Of a stretch of 64,000 nucleotides of DNA, positions 1-8,361 are shown piece by piece. Numbering within the stretch: position 1 is the first letter of the stretch; every line of letters begins with the position of its first letter. The stretch covers positions 51,898-115,897 of the forward strand of contig CAJTLY010000006.1 of assembly GCA_910577095.1 (NCBI GenBank). Reading direction: 5' to 3'. This DNA comes from an uncultured Alphaproteobacteria bacterium. GTDB taxonomy: Bacteria > Pseudomonadota > Alphaproteobacteria > RF32 > CAG-239. Under the pieces are notes generated by a model. That model saw only the letters and a list, made by a program, of their open reading frames with translations, made no database searches and had not been told where the DNA came from. The translations under genes and the position numbers were made by a program.

Positions 1-477
1 TTGAGCGTGGCGGAGAAATTTAATCTTTACGTCAAACCGCACTTCACCCCGCGCTTAACCGAATATTTTATCAATCTCACCGGTATCACCGATGCGCTGC
101 TGGAGCAGGAAGGCCTTCCTTTTCCCGAAGCCTACCGGCATTTTAAACAATTTGCCGGCAGCCTGCCCTGCTATTCGCACGGCTGGTCGTCGGCCTCCGG
201 CTCAACTGCCGACGGCATCGTTATCGGCTACAATCTCGAAATGTTCGGCATCGCCGACGATTCTCCGCTCGACTATCGCAATATCGCCGACTGGTTTAAG
301 CAGACTTATGCACAAAAAAACATTCCGATCGAATGCCAAGCATCGGGACAAATCGCCAAGCTGCTTGGCCTGGAAGCACAACTTAAAGAGTTGGGATTAG
401 ACGAACACAACGCTTTTTATGATGTTCATTCCATCTTGGCCGGACTGCGTTTTCTCGGTTTTAAACAACTTTTTTAA
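1..477 (+). CDS. DEDDh-type 3'-5' exonuclease, 3' part only
   Basis: C-terminal part of a DnaQ/RNase T-like 3'-5' exonuclease. The stretch around residues 20-40 has the usual 'LTGIT' followed by an acidic/aromatic segment seen after the Exo II region. The C-terminal 'HNAFYDVHSILAGL' is the Exo III motif with the conserved H-x4-D pair. The N-terminal Exo I motif with its D-x-E pair is not visible, so the gene almost certainly starts upstream of the window; the TTG at position 1 is only the first in-frame codon. Such proteins trim DNA or RNA 3' ends using two metal ions; the actual substrate cannot be told here. It converges on the ATP synthase operon. Confidence 0.75.
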   Translation: MSVAEKFNLYVKPHFTPRLTEYFINLTGITDALLEQEGLPFPEAYRHFKQFAGSLPCYSHGWSSASGSTADGIVIGYNLEMFGIADDSPLDYRNIADWFKQTYAQKNIPIECQASGQIAKLLGLEAQLKELGLDEHNAFYDVHSILAGLRFLGFKQLF

Positions 478-514
478 TTTTAGGTCCCGTTCAAGCGCCG
501 AATTTTCCAAAATG

Positions 515-545
515 AACCGGCTGTCTTTTACGACAACCGGTCCAT
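515..545. terminator. imperfect hairpin between convergent genes
   Basis: GAACCGGCTGTC and GACAACCGGTCC form an imperfect stem around a TTTTAC loop in the gap between the exonuclease and atpF, which converge. No strong T-run follows, so a terminator role is plausible only by position. Confidence 0.35.
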
Positions 546-568
546 ATTCATTCCACAGAACGCAATTT

Positions 569-1180
569 TTACAAAGAGTCTATCAGATCAATCGATTGAT
601 CAATCAACTTCCGACGTGTCGGTTCATCCAGATGAGCCGTCAGCGCTTTTTCCAACAACCCGACGCTCCGGCGGCTGACAATTTCCGCCAGCTCGTTTTC
701 GGCTCTGACCCGTTCGCCCTCAATTCGCTGTTTGGCCGTTTTTTCCTGCGCATCCAGCCTTTGTTCCAACTCGGCGGTCAAATTCTTTTTCAACGCGCTG
801 ATTTCCCGCTTTGACTTTTTCACCACCGCAGCGGTTTCGTCATCGATTCCTTCAAGTTTTTCCTCATAAGCCGCCAGCAGCTTGCGCGCCTCGGTTTTAA
901 GATTCTCGGCATCGGTGATACGTCCGGTCTCTTTGGCAACATGTTGCCCCAAAAAGCCGAACAAAGCTTTTTTCAGCGGGACAAACAACCCGACAACCAC
1001 CATCACAAAAGCCATTCCGACCCAAAATTCGGGCGACAGGTAAAAGACTTCGTGTTCGCCGCTCAGTTCCTGAGTGGTGCTTTTTAAAATCGTTTCCACG
1101 TTATCCGCTGCGTCGATAACCGCTTCCTGAGTTGCATCCAGCAGCTCTTTTCCGGCCGTGTTGACTGACTGTTCATCCAT
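569..1180 (-). CDS. atpF: ATP synthase F0 subunit b
   Basis: Peripheral-stalk subunit b of the F1F0 ATP synthase, linking the membrane part to F1. The protein (203 residues) has a short soluble N-terminus, one membrane segment at about residues 50-70 (FWVGMAFVMVVVGLFVPL), then a long charged helix rich in Ala, Glu, Lys and Arg that would form the coiled-coil stalk. Its start overlaps the end of the upstream b' gene by 8 bases, typical of coupled translation. The roughly 40-residue extension before the membrane helix is longer than in the E. coli protein. It is the last F0 gene here; F1 genes are not in the window, so they lie elsewhere, as is usual in alphaproteobacteria. Confidence 0.9.
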   Translation of the reverse strand: MDEQSVNTAGKELLDATQEAVIDAADNVETILKSTTQELSGEHEVFYLSPEFWVGMAFVMVVVGLFVPLKKALFGFLGQHVAKETGRITDAENLKTEARKLLAAYEEKLEGIDDETAAVVKKSKREISALKKNLTAELEQRLDAQEKTAKQRIEGERVRAENELAEIVSRRSVGLLEKALTAHLDEPTRRKLIDQSIDLIDSL

Positions 1181-1661
1181 CGTTTCGTTCCTGTTCGGCT
1201 ATTCGGGCAATATCGGCAACCGAAATATTTTCCAGTCCCAGCTTGGCGGCAATTCCGGCAGCCAGCGAAACCGAGATTTTTTCAATCTGTTCCATCGTCT
1301 GATGCCTGTTTTCGGCAATCTGCCGTTCGTTTTCCCGCAGCATTTCCTGCAAACGCAGCGACGTTTCGGCATCGCGTTCGGCAATTGTTCGATGCAGTTC
1401 TTCGCCGGCCTTGCGCATTTCTTCCGCTGCTTCGTCATTGGCTTTTTTCAACGCCTGACGATATTTTTCCAACGCTGTTTCCGCCGCCTGTTTAAACTCA
1501 CCGGCCGCATTCAGGTAATCATCAATTTTACGTTGGCGTTGATTTAAAATATCGGTAATTTTCGGCACGATCATTTTGGCCATAATCAGCCACATCAGCC
1601 CAAAGCTGACCACCAGCCAAAAGCTCTGCGAACTGAAAGTTGAAAAATCAAGCTGTGGCAT
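1173..1661 (-). CDS. ATP synthase F0 subunit b'
   Basis: Second peripheral-stalk subunit (b'), 162 residues, forming a b/b' heterodimer with the next gene. It starts MPQLDFSTFSSQSFWLVVSFGLMWL, placing the membrane helix almost at the N-terminus, followed by 'PKITDILNQRQRKIDDYL' and a long charged helix. 'FDFSTF..Q.FWL..FG' is the family's recognisable opening. Separate b and b' genes are known from alphaproteobacteria, cyanobacteria and chloroplasts and help place the organism. Sits between atpE and atpF and overlaps atpF. Confidence 0.9.
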   Translation of the reverse strand: MPQLDFSTFSSQSFWLVVSFGLMWLIMAKMIVPKITDILNQRQRKIDDYLNAAGEFKQAAETALEKYRQALKKANDEAAEEMRKAGEELHRTIAERDAETSLRLQEMLRENERQIAENRHQTMEQIEKISVSLAAGIAAKLGLENISVADIARIAEQERNDG

Positions 1662-1749
1662 CGACGCCGTTCTCCTTTAAATAAATTGCCGCATCCGGTA
1701 ACGGGAAAAGCTGCCGGCTTTCCCCGCTCCGCAAACCTGCAGCCCTATT

Positions 1750-1974
1750 CTATTCTCCGCCGGTCAGCATGACCAGAGCAATAACCAGTGCATACAGCGC
1801 AATCGCTTCAATAGCGGCAAAACCGGCCCAACCGTAGATGTCTACGTCTTTCTTAACTTGCGGGTTACGTCCGACCGTGGTAATGATGGTAGTCCACAGT
1901 TTGGTAACGCCCCAGGCTGCTACCGTCATCGACAAAGCGCAAATCGCCGCACTAATATAAGCTATAGGTTCCAT
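1750..1974 (-). CDS. atpE: ATP synthase F0 subunit c (atypical helix 1)
   Basis: Rotor-ring subunit c, 74 residues, two membrane helices joined by the polar loop 'GRNPQVKKD'. The ion-binding carboxylate is the Glu in 'GFAAIEAIALYALVIA' of helix 2. Helix 1 is odd: the family normally has a run of alternating glycines for tight helix packing, but here that stretch reads SAAICALSMTVAAWGVTK, with only one glycine and a Trp and Lys in it. No Gln is present at the helix-1 position used by sodium-dependent rings, so proton coupling is the likelier reading. The gene sits in the normal place between atpB and b'. The call is safe; the effect on ring size is unknown. Confidence 0.9.
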   Translation of the reverse strand: MEPIAYISAAICALSMTVAAWGVTKLWTTIITTVGRNPQVKKDVDIYGWAGFAAIEAIALYALVIALVMLTGGE

Positions 1975-2029
1975 TTAATTTTCCTTTCCGAATTTAATTT
2001 TAACATTTTAACCATAATAATCATTTTCG

Positions 2030-2752
2030 TCAGTGGCTGCGGATGGCATCCCCGAGATAAATACAACTCAGCACCGTATAAATAAACGCCTGCAAAAGAG
2101 CAATAAACAACTCAAAAACAATAATGCAGGCATCAAAAAACAACGGCACAATTCCTAATACGCCCAAACTGACCACAAAACCGGCAATAATCTTGAGCAT
2201 AATATGCCCGACCGTCATATTGGCTACCAGACGGACTGTCAGACTGAAGGGCTTGGAAAGCATCGAAATCGTTTCAATCGGCACAATCAGCGGTGCCAGC
2301 GCCAGCGGAATTCCCTTGGGCATAAAAGTTCTGAGATAACCCCATTTGCGTTTTTTGATGCCGACCGCGATATTAAACAGCAGCGCCACGATTGACAAAG
2401 TTCCGACCGCGGTGGCATGCGAAGTAAAGGTAAAAGCATACGGAAACAATCCCAGCACATTGCCGAAAGCAATAAACAAAAACAAAGAAAAAATAAAACT
2501 GAAATATCTCAGACCTTCCGGTCCCAGGTTTTCTTTCATCAGATTGGCAATAAAACCGTATATACACTCGGGAAGCGATTGAGCCAGCCCCGGCACAATC
2601 GTGCGCCGACGCAGACAAAGGCCGAACAAAAGAGCCGCCGCCAACACGGCCAGCACCATAAACAACGAGGAGTTGGTAAAAGATATGTCGACATCACCGA
2701 CCTTAAGCGGAATAATCGGCTTAATTACAAATTGTTCCATCGGATTTGACAC
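2030..2752 (-). CDS. atpB: ATP synthase F0 subunit a
   Basis: Membrane subunit a, which forms the two proton half-channels against the c-ring. 240 residues with five to six hydrophobic segments. The functional helix is visible as 'PIETISMLSKPFSLTVRLVANMTVGHIMLKII', containing the essential Arg in 'LTVRLVANM' (family motif S-L-x-x-R-L-x-x-N). The C-terminal 'FELFIALLQAFIYTVLSCIYLGDAI' is also canonical. It begins 5 bases after atpI ends, so the two are co-transcribed. Confidence 0.95.
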   Translation of the reverse strand: MSNPMEQFVIKPIIPLKVGDVDISFTNSSLFMVLAVLAAALLFGLCLRRRTIVPGLAQSLPECIYGFIANLMKENLGPEGLRYFSFIFSLFLFIAFGNVLGLFPYAFTFTSHATAVGTLSIVALLFNIAVGIKKRKWGYLRTFMPKGIPLALAPLIVPIETISMLSKPFSLTVRLVANMTVGHIMLKIIAGFVVSLGVLGIVPLFFDACIIVFELFIALLQAFIYTVLSCIYLGDAIRSH

Positions 2753-2757
2753 GTCAG

Positions 2758-3069
2758 CTACTCCTCATCCTCTTTTCGTTTTTCTTCCGCTTGGGCGAGA
2801 CGATAAACGTTCAAAAACCCCGCGGCGCCCCCCAACAGCAAAAACAACGCCAAAAACAGCGGCCGTGTTCCGGCCAGCCGGTCAAGCACAAAACCGACCG
2901 CACCGCCGACCAGCACCGCCGACAACAACTCGACCGCAATTCTCATCCCGATCGCCGCCGCACTGGAATATTCCGATGTTTTGGCCGATGCGGCATGATC
3001 CGCCTCCCGTTTCTTCAGACGTGAAATCTTACGTTCCAGCTCCCTGATGTCATCGGGAATTTTTTTCAT
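2758..3069 (-). CDS. atpI: AtpI-like ATP synthase assembly protein
   Basis: Small membrane protein (103 residues) that opens the F0 operon. The N-terminal third is charged and probably helical (ELERKISRLKKREAD); then come two hydrophobic segments, with the signature-like 'VGGAVGFVLDRLAGTRPLFLALFLLLGGAAGFLNVYRL' typical of the alphaproteobacterial AtpI/AtpZ group. The family helps assemble the c-ring or handles Mg/Ca ions; neither can be checked here. Immediately upstream of atpB. Confidence 0.85.
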   Translation of the reverse strand: MKKIPDDIRELERKISRLKKREADHAASAKTSEYSSAAAIGMRIAVELLSAVLVGGAVGFVLDRLAGTRPLFLALFLLLGGAAGFLNVYRLAQAEEKRKEDEE

Positions 3070-3095
3070 CGGACAGCATATTCCTTAAATATTAC

Positions 3096-3821
3096 TTACT
3101 TGTTAAAATCAAGATATTTATTTAACACTCCCTGCAACGTCTCATAATCCGGCATCCCGGGCAGAATTTCCTCTCCTTCGGGACCGCGAACCAAAAACGA
3201 CGGCGTTCCCTGAATACGCAGTTTTTCGAGTGCATCCTGACGCACCGCCATAATTTCTTTGGCCGTATCATCGTCAGCCATGCAGAGATTGGCCTGTTCC
3301 TTGCTCAAACCTTCCAGTTCCGCATAACTGGCCAGCAGTTTCTCGGCTTTGAACGACAACCCCCAGGTTAACTGCTTTTTAAACAGCACGCTCAGAAAAT
3401 CGAAATATTTGTCAGTCGGCATACAACGAGCCAGCATCGCCGCTTTCATCGACCGGCCGTCAATCGGAAAATCGGCAAACACCAGCTTGACCTTGCCGGT
3501 GTCGATATAATCTTTCTTAAGCTGAGGCAGCACATTCAGATGAAAATCCGCACAATGGGAACATCCGAGCGAAGAAAACTCATAAATTGTCACCGGTGCG
3601 GCAGGATTGCCGAGAACCCGCACTTCATCCATTTCAAAACGGCTCGGAACCACGCTGCCGTCCACAACCGGAACCGCAGCTTGAGCAGACCGGACCAAAA
3701 CCAGGTTTCCGTCCACCCAGTCAAAACCTTTCTGAAACAGATAATAGCCGTCGGCCATAACAAACATAAACGTAATCGCCAACATTTGGCTGATTTTTTT
3801 TATTATATTTTCAAAAGTCAT
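3096..3821 (-). CDS. DsbA-like thiol oxidoreductase
   Basis: Exported thioredoxin-fold protein of 241 residues. A hydrophobic N-terminal segment (ISQMLAITFMFVMADGYYLF) acts as signal or anchor. The fold then starts at 'PVTIYEFSSLGCSHCADFHLNVLPQLKKDY', with the redox pair in C-S-H-C; the cis-Pro loop is 'IQGTPSFLV'. This resembles the DsbA/BdbD-type oxidases ('F.S..C.HC..FH') rather than thioredoxin. It would form or rearrange disulfides in periplasmic proteins, which fits a genome encoding very cysteine-rich secreted proteins (see 62.4-64 kb). Lies between the DUF721 gene (12 bases upstream) and atpI (26 bases downstream), so all may share one transcript. Confidence 0.85.
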   Translation of the reverse strand: MTFENIIKKISQMLAITFMFVMADGYYLFQKGFDWVDGNLVLVRSAQAAVPVVDGSVVPSRFEMDEVRVLGNPAAPVTIYEFSSLGCSHCADFHLNVLPQLKKDYIDTGKVKLVFADFPIDGRSMKAAMLARCMPTDKYFDFLSVLFKKQLTWGLSFKAEKLLASYAELEGLSKEQANLCMADDDTAKEIMAVRQDALEKLRIQGTPSFLVRGPEGEEILPGMPDYETLQGVLNKYLDFNK

Positions 3822-3833
3822 TGATGCTCCTGT

Positions 3834-4358
3834 TTATTTGCGATTCTCAACTATAATGTTTTTACCCAGACGGACCAGACTTTCCTTTAACCTGTCGTCT
3901 TCCACGCCGCCGGTCAGTTCTTCAATATAATTTTGTTCTTCTTCGCTTACAAGTATTTTCTTAAGCGGCGGTTGATTAAATTGTTTTGCCTTCCGAAGCA
4001 ACGGCACCGAACCCTGTCTGATTTTCATTCCGGTCACCGCAGCGTACCCGAAATACGCATTCACTTTGTCCAGAATAAATTTTTCACGATGCTGAATCTC
4101 CAACGCAAACGCACCGTTCGGCACCGCAACATGCAAAATGCCGCCGTTTCGTTCCCCCGGTTTGAAGCTGATTTTCTCCGGCACCGTACAGGCGGCCAGT
4201 TCTTCTCCGGCAATCTGATCCCAAAAAGCCAGAATATCTGCCGAGGCCAGCCCCTGTTTGCCAAGTATGCGCCGCAGCAGCGGAAGGGTTTCCGATGCCA
4301 GCGTATTCAGCCCCGAAGCGCTGCGTTTGTTTTCGTGCGGAGAAGTTTCTTTTTTCAT
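3834..4358 (-). CDS. DUF721 (DciA-like) protein
   Basis: DUF721 family protein, about 174 residues. Typical features are 'LPLLRRILGKQGLASADILAFWDQIAGEELAACTVPEKISF' and 'GGILHVAVPNGAFALEIQHREKFILDKVNAYFG'. Some members (DciA) load the replicative helicase; others are unstudied, so helicase loading is inference. I take the start at the ATG at 4358 (MKKETSPHENKRS); a longer in-frame reading to 4394 exists but its extension is not family-like. First gene of the run leading through dsbA-like into the F0 operon. It is divergent from the outer-membrane protein gene. Confidence 0.8.
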   Translation of the reverse strand: MKKETSPHENKRSASGLNTLASETLPLLRRILGKQGLASADILAFWDQIAGEELAACTVPEKISFKPGERNGGILHVAVPNGAFALEIQHREKFILDKVNAYFGYAAVTGMKIRQGSVPLLRKAKQFNQPPLKKILVSEEEQNYIEELTGGVEDDRLKESLVRLGKNIIVENRK

Positions 4359-4451
4359 AATTGTCTTTTTACCACAAACAAGCCGCAAAAGCAAGCTGTC
4401 TCGGCATTTTTTCCCCGCGGTGCCAAAATAAAGCCGTCCCGCATAAAAAAC

Positions 4452-4480
4452 TTGATTCTATTAAAAAATTAATGTACTCT
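4452..4480 (+). promoter_or_regulatory. sigma70-like promoter for the beta-barrel gene
   Basis: TTGATT at 4452-4457 and TACTCT at 4475-4480 are 17 bases apart, about 40 bases ahead of the start codon. Plausible but neither box is perfect. Confidence 0.45.
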
Positions 4481-4522
4481 CTCAACCAGAATTTTTATTT
4501 TTTAACGAGAGGAATCTTAAGA

Positions 4523-5143
4523 ATGTTGAAAAAAATGCTGGCCGGTGCTTCGGCAATAGTTTTGGGGATGGTTGTAGCATCTGACGCTATGGCTGAATGC
4601 GACGGTATTTATCTGGGTATCCGCGGCGGTGTTGCCGAACCGGATATCGGCGCCAAACATACGACCGGTGACCGTCTCGATATTGATGACAACCTGTTCA
4701 TGCTGAGCGGCGCAATCGGCTACCGTTACACTTATTTCCGTGCCGAATTCGAATATATCTGGCGTGACAAGAGCGAAGACTCCGAAACGCTGCGGATTCC
4801 GATGGAAGGCCGTCCGGACATTGTTTCGACCAGTACGGCGACTTTCGATTACGACTCGTACATGTTCAACGTCTATTACGACTTTTCTCCCTATACCTGG
4901 TTCACTCCCTACGTTCAGGCCGGTATCGGTGTAACCAACATGGAATACAAGTTTACCTATGATACCGGTAAAGACAGTTACAAAGAACATAACTTCACCT
5001 GGGTACTCGGCGGCGGTATTTCGGCCAAGATGACCAACCGTCTGAACCTTGACGTCGGTTACCGTTATTATGACATGGGTAAAATCGGCAAAGGCAAAGT
5101 TCACAATCAGGAAATTTACGGCGGCGCCCGTTACGTTTTCTAG
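4523..5143 (+). CDS. small outer-membrane beta-barrel protein
   Basis: Opacity/OmpW-like barrel, 206 residues. The ATG at 4523 is preceded by GAGAGGA, giving a clear signal peptide MLKKMLAGASAIVLGMVVAS ending DAMA before a mature ECDGIY. The rest is alternating aromatic/polar beta strands (YRYTYFRAEFEYIW, YMFNVYYDF, WFTPYVQAGIGV, LNLDVGYRYYDMG) and ends in GGARYVF with the terminal Phe that the BAM machine recognises. Probably an eight-stranded structural or adhesive barrel; no ligand can be inferred. Monocistronic, with its own promoter and terminator. Confidence 0.85.
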   Translation: MLKKMLAGASAIVLGMVVASDAMAECDGIYLGIRGGVAEPDIGAKHTTGDRLDIDDNLFMLSGAIGYRYTYFRAEFEYIWRDKSEDSETLRIPMEGRPDIVSTSTATFDYDSYMFNVYYDFSPYTWFTPYVQAGIGVTNMEYKFTYDTGKDSYKEHNFTWVLGGGISAKMTNRLNLDVGYRYYDMGKIGKGKVHNQEIYGGARYVF

Positions 5144-5159
5144 GTTGATCCGCTTTCAA

Positions 5160-5192
5160 CAAAAAGCTCCGAAATCTTTCGGAGCTTTTTGT
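5160..5192 (+). terminator. intrinsic terminator
   Basis: AAAAGCTCCGAAA, loop TCT, TTTCGGAGCTTTT, then TTGTTTT: a perfect stem plus T-run directly after the barrel gene. It may also serve the convergent hydrolase gene. Confidence 0.85.
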
Positions 5193-5244
5193 TTTACGGC
5201 AGACGAGGACGCATTCAGAATGCCCTCCCCTTTCGCAACCATCC

Positions 5245-6054
5245 TCAATTAAAACGATTCGTCAGCCATTCCAGCATAATCCGATGATTGGCTTCATCAA
5301 AAAACAAACGGTTGTGGTCAACCTGTTCAGCCAGTCGGAATTGCTTGTCCGATGACGGTGCCAACTCAAACAACTCACGGCCGTGATGCGGCAGAATCAG
5401 TCGGTCACGGCTTCCGTGCACAATCAGCAACGGCCCTTCGTAAGCGGCAACGAACTTATCCGACTCCAAATGCCGGGTCAGAACCCAACCGGCCAGCGGA
5501 ATCTTTTTTTCCGTCACTTCACGGTACAGAGAACGGAAAGGAGCGGCCAAAATCAATCCGTCGGGAGAACGAAGCCCGGCAACGGCGGCAGCGGGTGCCG
5601 TCCCCATTGAATAGCCGAATACGACTATCCCCTTATGCCCCGGTTGCTTTTCAAGATAATCAAAAGCGGCCACCGCATCGGCATACATATTATCCTCGCT
5701 CAGTTCGCCGCCGCTGTGGGCAAAACCGCGATATTCGGGCATCAACACCGAATAACCGGCCTTGCGGTATGCTTCCATCCGAGGCGCAAAAGTCGCAATC
5801 TGCCCCGCGTTGCCGTGAAAAAACAAAATGGCCGGTTTATCAGGTTCGCCTTCGGCATACCAGGCCATAACCATGCGCCCGTCCGCCGTTACCAACGGTT
5901 GTTCCCTGAATGCCGGCACCCCCGCGCTCTGCGGTCCCACATAAAACTTATCGGGAAAAAAGATCAGATAATCCTGCACGGCATATAAACAAATTACGTA
6001 TATACCCGCAAAAACGACCGCCGCCGCTGCCCATCGCGCTATTTTTTTCAACAT
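5245..6054 (-). CDS. alpha/beta hydrolase (Bem46/ABHD13-like)
   Basis: Membrane-anchored alpha/beta hydrolase, 269 residues. Residues 8-30 form an uncleaved N-terminal membrane helix (AAAAVVFAGIYVICLYAVQDY). 'ILFFHGNAGQ' is the oxyanion-hole loop, 'VFGYSMGTA' is the nucleophile elbow with Ser, 'VHGSRDRLI' carries the acid, and 'QVDHNRLF' supplies the His. This order and the 'LFFHGNAG' opening match the Bem46/YfhR group, whose substrate is unknown. Start chosen at 6054 because GGAGACG sits just upstream; the frame is open further but without family features. Confidence 0.8.
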   Translation of the reverse strand: MLKKIARWAAAAVVFAGIYVICLYAVQDYLIFFPDKFYVGPQSAGVPAFREQPLVTADGRMVMAWYAEGEPDKPAILFFHGNAGQIATFAPRMEAYRKAGYSVLMPEYRGFAHSGGELSEDNMYADAVAAFDYLEKQPGHKGIVVFGYSMGTAPAAAVAGLRSPDGLILAAPFRSLYREVTEKKIPLAGWVLTRHLESDKFVAAYEGPLLIVHGSRDRLILPHHGRELFELAPSSDKQFRLAEQVDHNRLFFDEANHRIMLEWLTNRFN

Positions 6055-6139
6055 TTTTCGTCTCCGCCAGAAAAAACTTGACTTACCCCCATGGTAATGG
6101 CGTAGATTATAAACATCAATTAATTTCGGATAAGTTAAA

Positions 6140-7321
6140 ATGACTAACAAAAATCTATATCTGAGCCGTCCGCAGCTGATTGCCGAACTCGGACGCTGCC
6201 TTGCCTGCAAAACCAAACCCTGCATGAATGCCTGTCCGGTTAACTGCAATCCGCAGGAATTCATCGCCAAAGCGATCCAAAACGATTTTGACGGCGCCGT
6301 GGAAGCCATCACCCGCAACAACCCGATGGGACAAACCTGCGGCCTGATCTGTCCCGACAAATTTTGCATGCGCGCCTGCACCCGTTCCAACATCGACTTC
6401 CCGATCAACATCCCGCGGGTTCAGGCCACCATTTTGGAAAAATACCGCACCCCTCAAAACGCTGCTCATCCCAAACGCCCGGCCAACGGCAAAAAAATTG
6501 CCGTCGTCGGCGCCGGACCGGCCGGCATCGCCGCCGCTTCCGAACTATCCAGGCTCGGTTACCGCATCGTTCTGTTTGAAGGATTTGAAAAAATCGGCGG
6601 TGCTCTTAATCTGATCCCCGACAACCGACTGCCGTTTGAAGTCATCGGCAAAGACTGGAGTTTTGTTAATGACCCGGGTATGATTGAACTGCATTTAAAC
6701 AGCTTTGTTGAAAATCCGTCTGCATTGCTGGAACAGAATTTTGACGGAGTCATCATCGCCTCCGGCGAGCCCGACAGTATTGATCTCGGCATTGAAGGCG
6801 AACAACATACGCTCTCTTATCTCGAATATTTGCGCTACCCGGCCAAATATGCCGCTTCCGGCAACGTTGCCGTCATCGGCGGCGGCGCGGTTGCCGTCGA
6901 CTGTGCCCTGACGGCGGTCCAAAACGGTGCCGAAAATGTTGAAATGTTTGTCCGCCGCCGGGTTTCCGATATGCGGATCACCGGGGAAGAACGCCACGCA
7001 TTACTTGAAGCCGGCATTGATCTGACCACCATGACCAGAATAAAGAAAATCGGCACCGACGGCAATTTCATAACTCTTTATACCAGCAAAAACCGCTTTA
7101 ATCAGGGCAAACTGGAAGAAATTCCCGACACCACCATTGCCCGCCCCGGTTTCAGTCTGGTCATCAAAGCAATCGGCAGTTCTTCGGAACGCCGGTCCGA
7201 TTCCGAACGCGTAATCGCCGCCGGCGACTGCAAACACGGCGGTTCGACCATTGTCGAGGCGCTGGCTTCCGGACTCGAAGCCGCCCGTACCCTTCACCAA
7301 CGGCTGTCCGTGCAGGACTGA
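6140..7321 (+). CDS. GltD/PreT-like FAD/NAD(P) oxidoreductase with 4Fe-4S domain
   Basis: Flavoprotein of 393 residues related to the glutamate synthase small subunit and the dihydropyrimidine dehydrogenase subunit PreT. The N-terminal iron-sulfur domain has 'CLACKTKPCMNACPVNCNP' and, about 40 residues later, 'CGLICPDKFCMRAC', together enough Cys for two 4Fe-4S clusters. 'VVGAGPAGIAAASELSRLG' binds FAD, 'VIGGGAVAVDCALTAV' binds NAD(P), and 'AAGDCKHGGSTIVEALASG' is the C-terminal FAD contact. It is shorter than the usual 450 or so residues. It would pass electrons from NAD(P)H to a partner; no GltB or PreA partner is nearby, so the acceptor is unknown. The WYL regulator starts 14 bases downstream and may control it. 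Confidence 0.8.
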   Translation: MTNKNLYLSRPQLIAELGRCLACKTKPCMNACPVNCNPQEFIAKAIQNDFDGAVEAITRNNPMGQTCGLICPDKFCMRACTRSNIDFPINIPRVQATILEKYRTPQNAAHPKRPANGKKIAVVGAGPAGIAAASELSRLGYRIVLFEGFEKIGGALNLIPDNRLPFEVIGKDWSFVNDPGMIELHLNSFVENPSALLEQNFDGVIIASGEPDSIDLGIEGEQHTLSYLEYLRYPAKYAASGNVAVIGGGAVAVDCALTAVQNGAENVEMFVRRRVSDMRITGEERHALLEAGIDLTTMTRIKKIGTDGNFITLYTSKNRFNQGKLEEIPDTTIARPGFSLVIKAIGSSSERRSDSERVIAAGDCKHGGSTIVEALASGLEAARTLHQRLSVQD

Positions 7322-7335
7322 CAAAGGAGACCGTC

Positions 7336-8301
7336 ATGGCCTATCAAAAAATGCATCATCTTCTGGAACTGGCTATTCGTATACAATCAGACACCGAAGG
7401 CGTTGCGATTGCGGATATCTGTCAGCAATTCGGCATTTCGCGCCGCACCGCCGAACGTATGCTCGAATTTCTGCGCCAGAAATTTCCGCAATTGAGCGAA
7501 ACCACCGGCGAAAAAGGCATAAAACGCTGGCGGCTGCCCTCCGGAACCCTCAAAAACTACATTAACTTTTCCGCCGACGAGATTTCGGCTTTGCAAAACG
7601 CGCTGCGGCTGACGGAACAAGCCCAGCTTGAAGGCCAATCCCGCCTCCTGACCTCGATTCTTCACAAGCTGAAAGCGCTGATGGAACCGGAAACATTGTA
7701 TCGTATCGAAGCCGATACCGATATTATGAATGTTTCCGAGGGATATGCTTTTCGTCCGCTGCGGCGGCTGAACATCAATCCACGCCATGTTGACTTGTTG
7801 CGTCATGCCGTCACCGCCTGCCGCAAAGTCCGCATACGTTACAACTCCGCCAGCGGCAACCGCAACTGGCGAACCCTGCACCCGTACGCTTTTATTTATG
7901 ATAAAAAGCATTATCTGATTGCCTATGCGGAAAAGAACCGCGATTTTCGTTGTTTTAATCTCGAAAATATTCTCGAATTGAAAGAAAGCAATGATTATTT
8001 TATCCGTAGACCGGATTTTGACTTGCAAAAATATTGCAGTGAAAATTTCGGCGTTTTCCGCGATACTCCTTTTGAGGTGGAATGGCTTTTCGACGCCTCC
8101 GGCGCCGCAAAAGCCAAAAGCTATATTTTCCATCCCGGCCAGACGATGACCGAAAACGCCGACGGCAGCCTGACTGTCTGCTTCAAAGCCGGCGGCATAT
8201 TGGAAATGGACCGCCATCTTTACAGCTGGGGCAAGCACGTCCGGGTAATTAAACCGCAAAACTGGCAACAAATGGTTGAAGAGGTCAAACAACATGTCTG
8301 A
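7336..8301 (+). CDS. WYL-domain transcriptional regulator (YafY-like)
   Basis: Regulator of 321 residues. N-terminal winged HTH: 'LLELAIRIQSDTEGVAIADICQQFGISRRTAERMLEFL'. The middle and C-terminal WYL part is recognisable from 'LHPYAFIYDKKHYLIAYAEKNRDFRCFNLENI', and a WCX-like tail 'HLYSWGKHVRVIKPQNW'. WYL proteins sense nucleic acids or small ligands and control DNA repair, metabolism or defence. AAGGAGA lies 8 bases upstream of the start. Being directly behind the flavoprotein gene suggests a shared transcript. Target genes cannot be inferred. Confidence 0.8.
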   Translation: MAYQKMHHLLELAIRIQSDTEGVAIADICQQFGISRRTAERMLEFLRQKFPQLSETTGEKGIKRWRLPSGTLKNYINFSADEISALQNALRLTEQAQLEGQSRLLTSILHKLKALMEPETLYRIEADTDIMNVSEGYAFRPLRRLNINPRHVDLLRHAVTACRKVRIRYNSASGNRNWRTLHPYAFIYDKKHYLIAYAEKNRDFRCFNLENILELKESNDYFIRRPDFDLQKYCSENFGVFRDTPFEVEWLFDASGAAKAKSYIFHPGQTMTENADGSLTVCFKAGGILEMDRHLYSWGKHVRVIKPQNWQQMVEEVKQHV

Positions 8302-8361
8302 AACCCGCTGCACCGATATCGCCGCCAACGGCCGACGCAGCTTTTCCGACGGAGAACGTTC

